Counted from the first letter of the stretch, positions 35,196 to 44,387 are shown. The stretch is DNA of 64,000 bases from Paenibacillus peoriae (GCF_022531965.1 NZ_CP092831.1:4039001-4103000), one strand, 5' to 3'. Made by a program: numbers and translations. Notes: generated by a model from the sequence alone, not told the origin.

Positions 35196-35936
35196 TCATG
35201 GATGCCATAGCATTAATTCGGGCTTGCCGTGGGTCTGACCATCTACATCCGCTGGCTGCTCCATGGCATACAGAATGGAACGGGCTATGGCATCAGGCGA
35301 AATCGAAATACGACGGTACTCTTTCATTCCTTGCCGGGCCTCTTCATCTGAAATACTGTCAGCAAGCTCAGATTCAGTTACTCCCGGCGATACCAGCGTC
35401 ACACGAATATCTCCCCCCACCTCCAAGCGCAATCCTTCAGAGATCGCCCGAACCGCATACTTTGTAGCGCAATACACCGCTGCAGTCGGGGTTACACTAT
35501 ACGCGCCAATAGAGGCGATATTGATAAACTGACCAAATCCTTGCTTTTTCATAATCGGAAGCCCTGCCGCAATCCCATGCAGAACGCCTCGTATATTTAC
35601 ATCAATCATGCGATCCCATTCCTCTACCTTCAGGGCCTCTAATTTTGAAAGAGGCATCACTCCCGCATTGTTCAAAATGACATCCACACGCCCAAATGTT
35701 TTTTCCGCGTAGTTAATGAACGCTTCCATCTGGTCCCTCTTCGTCACATCCAGTTGCTGATAATCAGCCGATCCACCTTTAGAACGAATCTCGGATGTCA
35801 GAGCCTCCAGTCGCTCTGTGCGTCTGGCCCCTAATATCACATGAGCCCCATGGCGAGCAAGTAAACGGGCAGTAGCTTCACCGATCCCACTGCTTGCCCC
35901 CGTAATAGCTACGACTTTCCCTTTAATATCCAACAT
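35196..35936 (-). CDS. SDR-family oxidoreductase with altered C-terminus
   Basis: 246 aa. Classical short-chain dehydrogenase: TGASSGIG cofactor motif, NNAG, catalytic Ser in NIASIG and YCATK. The usual family end (VRPTAS-x-N) is present in the DNA but in the next frame, at 35213 to about 35239; a small deletion after ...PADVD shifts the ORF into a different 14-residue tail. The core is intact, so activity may remain. It and the Atu4866-like gene lie opposite a divergent AraC regulator, a common arrangement. Confidence 0.85.
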   Translation of the reverse strand: MLDIKGKVVAITGASSGIGEATARLLARHGAHVILGARRTERLEALTSEIRSKGGSADYQQLDVTKRDQMEAFINYAEKTFGRVDVILNNAGVMPLSKLEALKVEEWDRMIDVNIRGVLHGIAAGLPIMKKQGFGQFINIASIGAYSVTPTAAVYCATKYAVRAISEGLRLEVGGDIRVTLVSPGVTESELADSISDEEARQGMKEYRRISISPDAIARSILYAMEQPADVDGQTHGKPELMLWHP

Positions 35937-35985
35937 GCTTATTCCTCCTCTAGTTTAAAATGTCACTGAAAAAAGATAAAATAGA

Positions 35986-36267
35986 TTACTTTTTCTCTTC
36001 CCTGTAAAAAACCATCCCTGCATGATACAAGACACCATCTTTGAATTCACCATCTGCCGTAAATCCGGTGTCGTCCACATACTCGATATAGTCATCTTCT
36101 ACGATGATATAGCTGCCTGTATAGGCACTTTGCCTTTGACCCCGTGCTTCATCATAACGGCCATTAGGCAAGAGTTCGTGACGGATATTTCCGTCTTCAG
36201 TTACCCACATCCCTATACAGGGATGCTGCGAAGCGTGTACACTTTTTTCCGCTTTGTTACTCTCCAT
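35986..36267 (-). CDS. Atu4866-domain protein
   Basis: About 93 aa. It matches the Atu4866 family pattern: IGMWVTEDGNIRHELLPNGRYDEARG, then YVDDTGFTADGEF and HAGMVFYR. ATG 36267 has AAAGGAG at 8 nt; GTG 36276 is upstream in frame. It is a small single-domain protein of unknown role that commonly neighbours AraC/SDR genes, as here. Confidence 0.8.
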   Translation of the reverse strand: MESNKAEKSVHASQHPCIGMWVTEDGNIRHELLPNGRYDEARGQRQSAYTGSYIIVEDDYIEYVDDTGFTADGEFKDGVLYHAGMVFYREEKK

Positions 36268-36465
36268 GACTCCCACTCCTTTGCACTTCTATTTTTTTCT
36301 CAATTGCTCATTAGGTGTTGTATCTGCATCTTATTATGAGAGGAATGTCCATCGGGCTGGTAGAAGAATCAGAGCAAATTATTGCCTAATCCTCCAAAGA
36401 CCCTTAATATGTAATAAACTACTGAAAATGAAAACGGGCTACGTTGAAAGAAGGGATGTGTCAAG

Positions 36466-37395
36466 ATGGGGGCAACCAAAATAGAGGGTTCTACCATGGA
36501 AAAACAAGCCGAATTGGCAAGGCTTATAGAACGATTTTCAAATCAGGACGGAGTTCTCACTACAGCCATACCTTCGCTTCACTTCGTCCGAAGTTCAAAT
36601 ACAACCGTTCCGGTACATCAAGTCCATGAACCTGCCTTATGTATTGTGGCACAAGGCAGAAAAGTCGTGATGCTCGCAGAGGAAAGCTACCATTACGGCA
36701 CATCCGACTACCTTGTTGTGTCGGTGGATTTGCCGATCTCGGGGCAGGTCATCCAAGCGTCATCAGAAGCTCCTTATTTGTGCCTCCGGCTCAATTTTGA
36801 TCCGCATCAGGTTTTGGACCTGATCAAGGAATCTGCTTTTCCCACAAGCCCCATGCCTGATTCCAGACGAGGCTTGTATGTAAGTCAAACCAACTCACTA
36901 CTGCTGGATGCCGTGGTAAGGCTAGTGCATCTTTTGGAAAACCCGCAAGATGTTCCGGTGCTTGCTCCATTAGTCATTCGTGAGATACTGTATAGGATTT
37001 TACAGGGTAATCAGGGGGAATCCTTAAAACAACTGGTCATGGCCGGTAGCCATTCCAACCGAATTGCAGAAGTCATAAAGCGGATTAAGCAGGATTATGA
37101 TAAGCCGTTGCGTATTGAGGAATTGTCCAAACTAGCGAATATGAGTCCTTCGTCACTACATCGTCATTTTAAAGAGGTTACGGCTATGAGCCCCATGCAA
37201 TATCAAAAACAATTACGTCTACAAGAGTCCCGCCGCCTGTTGTTATCCGAGTCAGCGGATGCGGCAGATGTAGGTTTTCAGGTAGGTTACGAGAGTCCCT
37301 CACAATTCAGCCGCGAATACGCCCGCTTGTTCGGCCTGCCTCCAATTAGTGATATCAAACGCTTGCGCTCGGATCAGGATCACCAGACCACTTGA
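36466..37395 (+). CDS. AraC-family regulator with cupin-like N-terminal domain
   Basis: 309 aa. The AraC_N-type sensory domain (VHEPALCIVAQGRKVVMLAEESYHYG...) is followed by a C-terminal double HTH (LRIEELSKLANMSPSSLHRHFKEVT and VGFQVGYESPSQFSREYARLFG). It is divergent from the Atu4866-like and SDR genes and is their probable regulator. The ATG at 36466 has an AAGGG about 12 nt upstream; a second ATG at 36496 is possible. Confidence 0.85.
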   Translation: MGATKIEGSTMEKQAELARLIERFSNQDGVLTTAIPSLHFVRSSNTTVPVHQVHEPALCIVAQGRKVVMLAEESYHYGTSDYLVVSVDLPISGQVIQASSEAPYLCLRLNFDPHQVLDLIKESAFPTSPMPDSRRGLYVSQTNSLLLDAVVRLVHLLENPQDVPVLAPLVIREILYRILQGNQGESLKQLVMAGSHSNRIAEVIKRIKQDYDKPLRIEELSKLANMSPSSLHRHFKEVTAMSPMQYQKQLRLQESRRLLLSESADAADVGFQVGYESPSQFSREYARLFGLPPISDIKRLRSDQDHQTT

Positions 37396-37480
37396 GCACG
37401 TTGTTAGATGAACATATGAAACCAATGGTCCTACTAACGCTTATCCCATCATAGATGGCAGGATGTAAAAAAACAGCACA

Positions 37481-37513
37481 AACAACCGCTCCTCCGGTAG
37501 AGACGCGGCTGTT
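37481..37513 (-). terminator. Terminator-like hairpin after the 37536 gene
   Basis: AACAACCGC pairs with GCGGCTGTT around a 15-nt loop; on the minus strand a T-rich stretch with seven T follows after about 7 nt. It may act in both directions with the convergent araC gene. Confidence 0.45.
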
Positions 37514-37535
37514 CAATATTTCCTCTATACATGCA

Positions 37536-38186
37536 TTAATACGGATTATCCAGCTTGACGAACAAAGCTCGAATGACATCCTTCTCTGCCGTAGTAAGCT
37601 TTTGTCCTGCCTGCCATTGTTGAATCTCTTTCTTGACTTCCTTGGGTTCTCTATAGCTGAGAGCATACCCGATGCTTCCTATACCTTGTGTGCGGTTGGT
37701 TTTGTCCATATTTGCCAATGCTCGAGTCATCGCAGTTCTGTCTCTTGTAAACAAATCTCCCATAAGGGCAGCATAGCTTTCGCTTAAAGCTCCATCCAAA
37801 CCTTCAGAAGCTCGGATCACATTTGGAAAACTTTTCGATGGAATAAAAGCTCGCTGCCTATACAAATATTCGATCATTTCCAGGCTTTGATGTTCATTGT
37901 TTTCGTTCATCTTTCCCCATTGGATTCCTGCTAAATGGTCCGTTATATGACGTACTTTTGCTTCATCACTGAGGGAAGAATCCTTATAAAAGGACAGCAC
38001 AAGCTCCTCTTTACTTTGCTGGGTATGCTGCGTATCGGCTGCAGTTTGCTTAGACTCCCCATGGTTTGCTCCGGACGGCGCCACAGTTTCAGCATCCTGT
38101 CCCACTGGCTGGGGAGTACACCCTATGGTTACAGCCAGCATTAGTGCAGTACAAGCTGCAGAAACGAACCCATTCCCTTTTAACAT
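37536..38186 (-). CDS. Putative lipoprotein of unknown function
   Basis: 216 aa. ATG 38186 follows AGGAGAG. Signal peptide with lipobox (AVTIGC), then a polar linker rich in Ser, Thr and Gln. The mature domain (about 60-216) is helical, with no motif I recognise. It lies alone between the AraC and LacI genes. Confidence 0.65.
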   Translation of the reverse strand: MLKGNGFVSAACTALMLAVTIGCTPQPVGQDAETVAPSGANHGESKQTAADTQHTQQSKEELVLSFYKDSSLSDEAKVRHITDHLAGIQWGKMNENNEHQSLEMIEYLYRQRAFIPSKSFPNVIRASEGLDGALSESYAALMGDLFTRDRTAMTRALANMDKTNRTQGIGSIGYALSYREPKEVKKEIQQWQAGQKLTTAEKDVIRALFVKLDNPY

Positions 38187-38304
38187 GAATCCACTCTCCT
38201 GTCTGAACAAACAATGGTCGTTATAATTGCCCAAAATCCACTCCTATCTTGCTACGCCTGCAACCGTTCATCCATCTAACAATAGGAAGATTCCATCTAG
38301 ACTT

Positions 38305-39348
38305 TTACGCGTCACGTCCCACCGTAGGCTTACGGATCACGGAGACGCTCGATTCCCTCACGATCAGACGAGGCTCGAATTGCACACGCTCATAATCCCC
38401 AGGTGTCTGTTCCTGAATCCGCTTGAGCAGCAGCTCCGCAGCCAATCGTGCCACCTCTTCCCCCATGATGGAAACTGAGCTGATCTGAGGAGTCGTTACC
38501 ATAGCCCACAGATTGTTATCAATACCAACTACAGCAACCTCATCCGGCACTTTTACGCCCAAATCCTTAAATCGATTGACGATCCCTATCGCCACCATAT
38601 CATTAACCGCATAAATAGCATCCGGCATATGTTTCAAGCTGTAAAAATAATCGGCAGCACGCAACCCTGTCTCAAAGGAGAAATCATCACCAAAATAAAC
38701 GAGTGAAGGGTCCACATGCTGGAGAGACTGCTCATAAGCGAAGTATCTTTCCTCGATTTTGTCCTTCGCAGCGCCTGCATAGGCAATTCTTGTTCTGCCG
38801 ATTTTAAGCAAATGCTCCATCACGAGTCTTCCCTCTTGCCGGGCCAGACTGACGATATCCGCTTTGACATCTTCGCCCAGCTTCTTGCCATAGTTAATAA
38901 TGGACACGGGAACGCTAGCTTTGTTAATCAGATCTACCAACATTTTCGGATACGCCAGCGGCATAATGATGAGCCCGTCGACATGCAGCTTCTTGACCTC
39001 ACGAACTGTTTCAAGCTCCATTCTGGCATTCCCGGCGGTATTGATTTGCACGACACGGTAACCATGCTGCTTGGCGGCCTGCTCTACGGACCAAGCGATT
39101 TCTGGAATAATCGCGTTACGAATGTCCGGCACGGCCAGCGCGATTTGTCGTGTCTGACGCACTTTCAAGCTCTGAGCCGAGGTGTTGGGCGTAAACCCCA
39201 TCTCTTCAATCACTTGCAAAATCAAGGCTTTCGTTCTCGGGCTGATGCCCTCACTATCGTTAATAGCTCTGGAGACAGTCGCAATACCGACTCCTGCCCG
39301 CTTGGCTACATCCTCTATGGTTACTTTCTTTTGATCTGTCACGCCCAA
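38305..39348 (-). CDS. LacI/GalR-family regulator
   Basis: 347 aa. N-terminal HTH (VTIEDVAKRAGVGIATVSRAIN) and hinge helix (TPNTSAQSLKVRQT), then a periplasmic-binding-protein-like sensor. The start region (TTG 39348 or GTG 39342) has AAAGGA upstream. Its promoter has an extended -10 (TGGTATAAT) with CG-centred sites resembling GAAAACGATTCC on both sides, suggesting autoregulation. It is divergent from bdhA; the ligand is unknown. Confidence 0.88.
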   Translation of the reverse strand: MGVTDQKKVTIEDVAKRAGVGIATVSRAINDSEGISPRTKALILQVIEEMGFTPNTSAQSLKVRQTRQIALAVPDIRNAIIPEIAWSVEQAAKQHGYRVVQINTAGNARMELETVREVKKLHVDGLIIMPLAYPKMLVDLINKASVPVSIINYGKKLGEDVKADIVSLARQEGRLVMEHLLKIGRTRIAYAGAAKDKIEERYFAYEQSLQHVDPSLVYFGDDFSFETGLRAADYFYSLKHMPDAIYAVNDMVAIGIVNRFKDLGVKVPDEVAVVGIDNNLWAMVTTPQISSVSIMGEEVARLAAELLLKRIQEQTPGDYERVQFEPRLIVRESSVSVIRKPTVGRDA

Positions 39349-39529
39349 AATCCTTTCAAGAACGGAATCGTTTTCTGACTTTCTAAAATAAAGTCTTAAT
39401 ACTGATATTATACCACAGAATGAGTGTCTAAAAATTGAAGTCGTTTTCTTCTTGTCTTTGCTTCACCTGAAAAATCCACAAAATCTCTTTGTATAAAAGC
39501 AACGAGCCGAATATAGCACTGTAGTCACA

Positions 39530-39545
39530 AGTGATTATATTCACA
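39530..39545 (+). promoter_or_regulatory. FNR/CRP-type box upstream of bdhA
   Basis: AGTGA-N6-TCACA, one base from the TGTGA-N6-TCACA consensus of FNR. It is centred about 40 nt upstream of the predicted -35 of bdhA and suggests anaerobic induction of butanediol metabolism. No fnr gene is in the window. Confidence 0.5.
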
Positions 39546-39577
39546 AAAAAATCAAGTGCTTTTTGTATGAATTTGGT

Positions 39578-39608
39578 TTGACAATGTGTAAAATTTGTGA
39601 CATATTAT
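39578..39608 (+). promoter_or_regulatory. bdhA promoter
   Basis: A perfect TTGACA at 39578-39583 with CATATT (17-nt spacing) or TATTAT (19-nt spacing) as -10. Confidence 0.6.
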
Positions 39609-39613
39609 TTTTC

Positions 39614-39625
39614 GGAAACGTTTCC
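39614..39625 (+). promoter_or_regulatory. LacI-type operator or cre site
   Basis: A perfect 12-bp palindrome GGAAACGTTTCC with central CG, just downstream of the bdhA -10. The site fits CcpA/LacI-family binding, so CcpA or the divergent LacI regulator could repress here. Confidence 0.65.
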
Positions 39626-39682
39626 TAATTCATTCACTTTTATAGAGGCAATGATCATATATTCTTCAAGGAGATGACAAAC

Positions 39683-40735
39683 ATGCAAGCATTGAGATGG
39701 CATGGAGTAAAAGACTTACGATTGGAAAACATTGAGCAACCCGCCGCTCTGGCAGGAAAAGTAAAAATCAAAGTAGAATGGTGTGGCATTTGCGGAAGTG
39801 ATCTTCACGAATATGTAGCAGGACCAATCTTTATTCCCCAAGATGCTCAGCATCCATTGACTGGCGAAAAAGCGCCGATCGTAATGGGACATGAATTCTC
39901 TGGACAAGTCGTCGAAATCGGCGAAGGTGTAACCAAGATTCAGGTTGGCGACCGTGTCGTTGTAGAACCGGTTTTTGCATGTGGAGAATGTGATGCATGT
40001 AAACAAGGCAAATATAATCTTTGCGATAAAATGGGCTTCCTCGGTCTGGCAGGCGGCGGCGGTGGATTTTCTGAATATGTCGCAGCTGACGAGCACATGG
40101 TTCACAAAATTCCAGAAAGCGTATCTTTCGAGCAAGGCGCATTGGTAGAGCCTTCGGCCGTTGCTTTGTATGCTGTTCGTCAAAGCCAACTGAAAGTCGG
40201 CGATAAAGCTGTAGTATTTGGCGCTGGTCCTATCGGATTGCTGGTTATTGAAGCGTTGAAAGCTTCGGGCGCATCTGAGATTTATGCAGTAGAGCTTTCT
40301 GAGGAGCGTAAAGCTAAAGCTGAAGAGTTGGGTGCTATTGTGCTTGATCCTAAGACTTATGATGTGGTGCAAGAGCTGCACAAACGGACCAACGGTGGCG
40401 TAGATGTAGCCTATGAAGTCACTGGAGTACCTCCTGTGCTGACTCAAGCTATTGAATCTACTAAAATCAGCGGACAAATCATGATCGTCAGCATTTTTGA
40501 AAAAGAAGCTCCGATTAAACCGAACAATATTGTCATGAAGGAACGCAATTTGACGGGTATTATCGGCTACCGTGATGTATTCCCGGCTGTTATCAGCCTG
40601 ATGGAAAAAGGATATTTCCCAGCCGACAAGCTGGTTACCAAACGCATTAAGCTCGAAGAAGTGATTGAGCAAGGTTTTGAAGGACTCCTGAAAGAGAAAA
40701 ATCAGGTTAAAATCCTGGTATCTCCGCAAGCTTAA
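39683..40735 (+). CDS. bdhA: 2,3-butanediol dehydrogenase (zinc MDR type)
   Basis: 350 aa medium-chain dehydrogenase. Catalytic zinc ligands: Cys in WCGICGSDLHEY and the GHEFSG His-Glu. Structural zinc lobe: Cys in ACGECDACKQGKYNLC. NAD-binding GAGPIG. The sequence closely follows Bacillus/Paenibacillus BdhA, which interconverts acetoin and 2,3-butanediol. ATG 39683 has AAGGAG at 9 nt; ATG 39674 overlaps that site. The promoter region carries an FNR-like box and a LacI/CcpA-type operator; a strong terminator follows. Confidence 0.9.
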   Translation: MQALRWHGVKDLRLENIEQPAALAGKVKIKVEWCGICGSDLHEYVAGPIFIPQDAQHPLTGEKAPIVMGHEFSGQVVEIGEGVTKIQVGDRVVVEPVFACGECDACKQGKYNLCDKMGFLGLAGGGGGFSEYVAADEHMVHKIPESVSFEQGALVEPSAVALYAVRQSQLKVGDKAVVFGAGPIGLLVIEALKASGASEIYAVELSEERKAKAEELGAIVLDPKTYDVVQELHKRTNGGVDVAYEVTGVPPVLTQAIESTKISGQIMIVSIFEKEAPIKPNNIVMKERNLTGIIGYRDVFPAVISLMEKGYFPADKLVTKRIKLEEVIEQGFEGLLKEKNQVKILVSPQA

Positions 40736-40750
40736 TTTAGAAAATAAACC

Positions 40751-40780
40751 AGATGTCTGCTCTATGCAGACATCTTTTAT
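40751..40780 (+). terminator. bdhA terminator
   Basis: A perfect 10-bp stem, AGATGTCTGC / GCAGACATCT, around 5 nt, then TTTATTAT. Confidence 0.85.
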
Positions 40781-40827
40781 TATAAAACCGGGTTGCACGG
40801 CAAGAGTTCATACGGAATTAAAAAGAC

Positions 40828-40882
40828 AAAACAGCGCTCTCCTACTGTGGCTTCTGCCGTTAAGTGAGAATAGCGCTGTTTT
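40828..40882. terminator. Hairpin after the AraC-SBP ORF
   Basis: Perfect 11-nt arms, AAAACAGCGCT (40828-40838) and AGCGCTGTTTT (40872-40882), with a 33-nt loop. T-runs are formed by the arms themselves. It lies 26 nt after the stop of the minus-strand ORF. Confidence 0.5.
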
Positions 40883-40908
40883 ATTATAATCTAGTTTATT
40901 GAGTTACA

Positions 40909-42903
40909 TTACTTAGTTACATTTTTCAGAACATCGTCAATCATTTGACTATTTGCAATTGTACCTGTATACAACCAGCTGGAATCCTTGCCAAAATCGT
41001 ATACATGGCCTTCTTTAACGGCTGGAATTCCCGCCCATACAGGATCTTTTACAATATCTTCTTTACTTACGTTTTTGCTGTTCACGATAAAGACATAATC
41101 CGCATCCAGCTCGGCCAGCTTCTCCAGCGATAAATTACTCCAGTTCGCCTTAGCCGTTTTGGAAATCTCCTGTACGACTTGTGGAATCTTGAATCCCAAA
41201 TCCTTATACAATACATCACCGCTGGATAGATTCTGGTTTACGACATACACGTTTTTATCCGTTACCCATAATGCCGCCGCAGTTTTTTGTCCCACCGTCT
41301 GACTCAGCTTGGCTTTAGCCTCTGCTGCTTTTTTGTCGTAGTTGCTCAATGCCTGCTTCGCTTCATTGCTCTTATTCAGCACCTCACCCACGGTCAGCAG
41401 TTCTTGACGCCAATCATTGTTCATATTACTGCCTACCACGTAGGTTGGAGCAATTTTAGAGTATTGATTATATTTGTCGCCTTCCACCATGCTCGCACTG
41501 TCCATAATGATCAAATCAGGCTTGAAGTTCAGAACCGCCTCAAACGGAAGATCTGAAGCGATGGTAGGAACATCCTTCAGTTCTTTTTGCAGGTAAGCTT
41601 GAACTGAATTTTTACCCACCGACCATTGGGCTACCGGTTTAACACCCAACGCCACCAGATGATCCTCCAGATAAGAAGCGATCACACGTTGAGGCTGAGC
41701 CGGAATCTTCACCTCATGCCCGAGTGCATCCTTCAGCACCCTTTCCTGTGATGTTGGTTCCGCTGATGTATTATTGTTCCCTTGCGAAGCACCATCGGTT
41801 GCCGTAGGACTGGATGTGTCTGAGCACGCGCTGAGCAGCAGGGTAAAACTAAGCAATAAAATAAATGCCATGGAATGCTTTGCGTTTCTATTCATTCGTA
41901 AAATCCCTTCATCATAATTTTGATAATGATTATTATCCTCAATACCAGTATGCAGGGCGCCACTTATCGAATCAATGGAACATTCGGACATGCTTAATGG
42001 ATTATCCAGACAGGTATCTCTCACAAAAGCAGATGAATACAGGCTGTCCCGGTAATGAACCGGGGATACAGCCGTATATTTTTTGAATGCCCGGCTAAAG
42101 AAATAGACATCCGGGTACCCCACACTGACAGCAATATCCTGTAAAGTGGCATCCGTCTTCCGCAAAAGCTCCTTCGCCTTGTCCATTCGCAGTTGAATCA
42201 AGTACGTAATCGGGCTACAGTCTGTTTGTTTTTTAAATAACCGGGTCAGGTGCCGCGGACTACATTCCAATAATCCGGCCAAACGTTCCAGCGTAATGGA
42301 CTCCGCGTAACAATCCTGCATAAATCGAATGGCCTGTGTCACGATACCCCGCGCAGAAGTTCGAGCCTTCGGTTCCTGCAATTGCCTCATACATTCATAT
42401 GCAAAATCATAGAACCGACCCTGAGCCTGAATCTTGGATAGCGCCTCTTGATCCTGCCATGCGTACTTCAGTAGTTGAAGCTTTTGATACAGTATAACCG
42501 GATAAGGCGGTACAAAACCATGAGCTATCGAAGGATGATTATACACCGTATGTCCCGATAGTGAAGTCGCTTTATATAGTACAAGGATATATTCAATCCC
42601 GCATTGCGAGGGTTTCATATTCAGTACAAAGCCTTTGCTGCCATGCAGTACGTACCCTGAATGTGGCGTATCCTTCCAATCACCATCCAAACGCACGCTA
42701 CCCTGCAATACAAATACAAAAGCCTGCGCTGGAAGACGATACGGTTGAAGCAACTCTTCTGGCTCCAGTCGAATATGCCGGACATCCATGACACGGATCG
42801 ACGAGTGGAGCCATAAGGACAGCAGCTCGTTCAGCTCGTCAGCCTCATGCTCCTTACTCGTCCCGGTGTGGGAACCTGTCTGCTTTTTCCGGTCCTGCTT
42901 CAC
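40909..42903 (-). CDS. AraC regulator fused in frame to a siderophore-binding lipoprotein
   Basis: One 664-codon open frame. Residues 1-290 form an AraC-type regulator: cupin-like sensor then two HTHs (LERLAGLLECSPRHLTRLFK and VSVGYPDVYFFSRAFKK). A stop-free linker of about 45 codons follows. From codon 337 (ATG 41895, GAAGGGA upstream) begins a complete lipoprotein with its own signal peptide and lipobox (LLLSAC) and a FeuA/FhuD-type ferric-siderophore-binding domain. A Fur box sits in the linker. A signal peptide in mid-protein makes a functional fusion unlikely. Two translated products are more probable: the lipoprotein from 41895, and a regulator whose own stop is lost. Full-length start: GTG 42903 with GGAGG at 9 nt. 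Confidence 0.8.
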   Translation of the reverse strand: MKQDRKKQTGSHTGTSKEHEADELNELLSLWLHSSIRVMDVRHIRLEPEELLQPYRLPAQAFVFVLQGSVRLDGDWKDTPHSGYVLHGSKGFVLNMKPSQCGIEYILVLYKATSLSGHTVYNHPSIAHGFVPPYPVILYQKLQLLKYAWQDQEALSKIQAQGRFYDFAYECMRQLQEPKARTSARGIVTQAIRFMQDCYAESITLERLAGLLECSPRHLTRLFKKQTDCSPITYLIQLRMDKAKELLRKTDATLQDIAVSVGYPDVYFFSRAFKKYTAVSPVHYRDSLYSSAFVRDTCLDNPLSMSECSIDSISGALHTGIEDNNHYQNYDEGILRMNRNAKHSMAFILLLSFTLLLSACSDTSSPTATDGASQGNNNTSAEPTSQERVLKDALGHEVKIPAQPQRVIASYLEDHLVALGVKPVAQWSVGKNSVQAYLQKELKDVPTIASDLPFEAVLNFKPDLIIMDSASMVEGDKYNQYSKIAPTYVVGSNMNNDWRQELLTVGEVLNKSNEAKQALSNYDKKAAEAKAKLSQTVGQKTAAALWVTDKNVYVVNQNLSSGDVLYKDLGFKIPQVVQEISKTAKANWSNLSLEKLAELDADYVFIVNSKNVSKEDIVKDPVWAGIPAVKEGHVYDFGKDSSWLYTGTIANSQMIDDVLKNVTK
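41922..41937 (-). promoter_or_regulatory. Fur box inside the AraC-SBP ORF
   Basis: GATAAT-GATT-ATTATC, a perfect 6-bp dyad with 4-nt spacer that fits the Fur consensus. It is 27-42 nt before the internal lipoprotein start at 41895. It implies an iron-controlled internal promoter for the lipoprotein. Confidence 0.7.
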
Positions 42904-43082
42904 TTGTCAAGGCCTCCGCTTCATAAATATCATACTTTGTATCCAAACCAACCTCATTATATATCATCTTTTACTGCGTCTACCATGAGACAAATATTCC
43001 TGCACGAAACAAAGTGAATATACCATTTCCATGGTACAATTTGTATAATACAAGATTTAAAATACATAGGGGGTTTGACAGC

Positions 43083-44387
43083 ATGAGCGGTCCCAACGTT
43101 GCATTGAGTACAGGAGCTAATGCACCATTCGGTAAGGAAGATACAGTGCGGGTCACCATTACATGGAAGCATGCACCTGCCGAACTGGATGTTAGCTGTT
43201 TTATGGTAGGAGCAGACGGAAAGGTTTCCTCAGATGACTATTTCATTTTTTACAATCAACCCGCTGACCCGCACGGCCATGTACGGTTACAGCGTCCAAA
43301 TGACAGAACCACTGAGTTTACTGTAGCGCTCCAGGAACTGGAACGAACCGGGGTGGAAAAATGTGTGTTTGCGGCCACACTGGACGGCCCAGGTACTTTT
43401 GCCGATGTGGTCGGCTGCTCAGTTACTGCTCAAGGCAAGCAATCCCATATCACCTACAGCATCACCGAAGCCACCAGTGAGACATCGCTTGTGCTGGCAG
43501 AAGTGTATCGTCATACGTCTGGCTTCAAGCTTCGCGCAGTTGGGCGTGGTTTCAACGGAGGACTAAAGCCGCTTGCCGAAGCTCATGGTGTGACCGTGGA
43601 GGAAACGGAATCGCCAGTGGATACCGTTCAGATGAACATCCCTACATCGGCGATCTTAAGCGCGGTAGGTGCTAAAGCTGGCGGAAAAGAGACTGCCCCC
43701 ATTAACGCAAGAATTAATCTGCACAAGCAGAATGTACAATTTTCACTGAAAAAGAAAAAAATAGACCGTGAAAAAGCACGTGTAGCGGTTGTATTCGATG
43801 CTTCTATTTCTATGTTCAAATTGTACACGGGTGGGACTGTGCAAAAAGCCTGCGAACGTGTGTTGGCTGTAGCCGCCTGTATGGATGACGATGGTGAAAT
43901 GGATGTATGGTTTTTTGCGGACAAAGCCAAACGTGCTCCAAGCGTCACAGAGAGGAATTTCGAGAATTACATTCATAGGAATTATGCTGAGCCTAGTGAA
44001 GATAGTGAGCTGGGGTGGGGCAATAACGAGCCAGAAGTCATGAAGGATATCATACTTAAATACACAAAAGAAGATCCCAACGACATGATCCCGACCTACA
44101 TTATCTTTTTTAGTGATGGAGGTATTTATGAACAAAAAAAAATAGAACAGCTGCTGATTAAAAGCTCAAGCACTCCGATTTTCTGGCAATTTGTAGGTCT
44201 TGGTAAAGCCGATTACGGAATTCTTCGAAAGTTGGATAAGATGCGCGGCCGCGTAGTAGATAATGCAGATTTCTTTGCCTTGGATGACATTGACTCCGTG
44301 ACAGATGCAGAATTGTACGACCGTCTGCTGAATGAGTTTCCTAGTTGGCTCAAGCAAGTACGGGCTAAAGGAATATTGCGGAGCTAG
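43083..44387 (+). CDS. TerD-VWA protein (TerF-like)
   Basis: 434 aa. The N-terminal TerD domain (VRVTITWKH...LDVSCFMVGADGKV-S-SDDYFIFYNQP) binds calcium in the family. The C-terminal VWA domain has a MIDAS variant (VVFDASISM) and a FFSDG strand. The combination matches TerF of tellurite/stress ter operons, but no terC, terB or other ter genes are adjacent. ATG 43083 has AGGGGG at 9 nt. A role in membrane stress or phage resistance is known for ter systems, not shown here. Confidence 0.8.
   Translation: MSGPNVALSTGANAPFGKEDTVRVTITWKHAPAELDVSCFMVGADGKVSSDDYFIFYNQPADPHGHVRLQRPNDRTTEFTVALQELERTGVEKCVFAATLDGPGTFADVVGCSVTAQGKQSHITYSITEATSETSLVLAEVYRHTSGFKLRAVGRGFNGGLKPLAEAHGVTVEETESPVDTVQMNIPTSAILSAVGAKAGGKETAPINARINLHKQNVQFSLKKKKIDREKARVAVVFDASISMFKLYTGGTVQKACERVLAVAACMDDDGEMDVWFFADKAKRAPSVTERNFENYIHRNYAEPSEDSELGWGNNEPEVMKDIILKYTKEDPNDMIPTYIIFFSDGGIYEQKKIEQLLIKSSSTPIFWQFVGLGKADYGILRKLDKMRGRVVDNADFFALDDIDSVTDAELYDRLLNEFPSWLKQVRAKGILRS

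Noticed and set aside
39716..40798. Long open frame on the minus strand opposite bdhA (about 360 codons)
   Set aside because: It is the antisense shadow of a clearly coding zinc dehydrogenase; the translation is rich in Ser, Phe, His and Cys with no domain pattern and no ribosome binding site.
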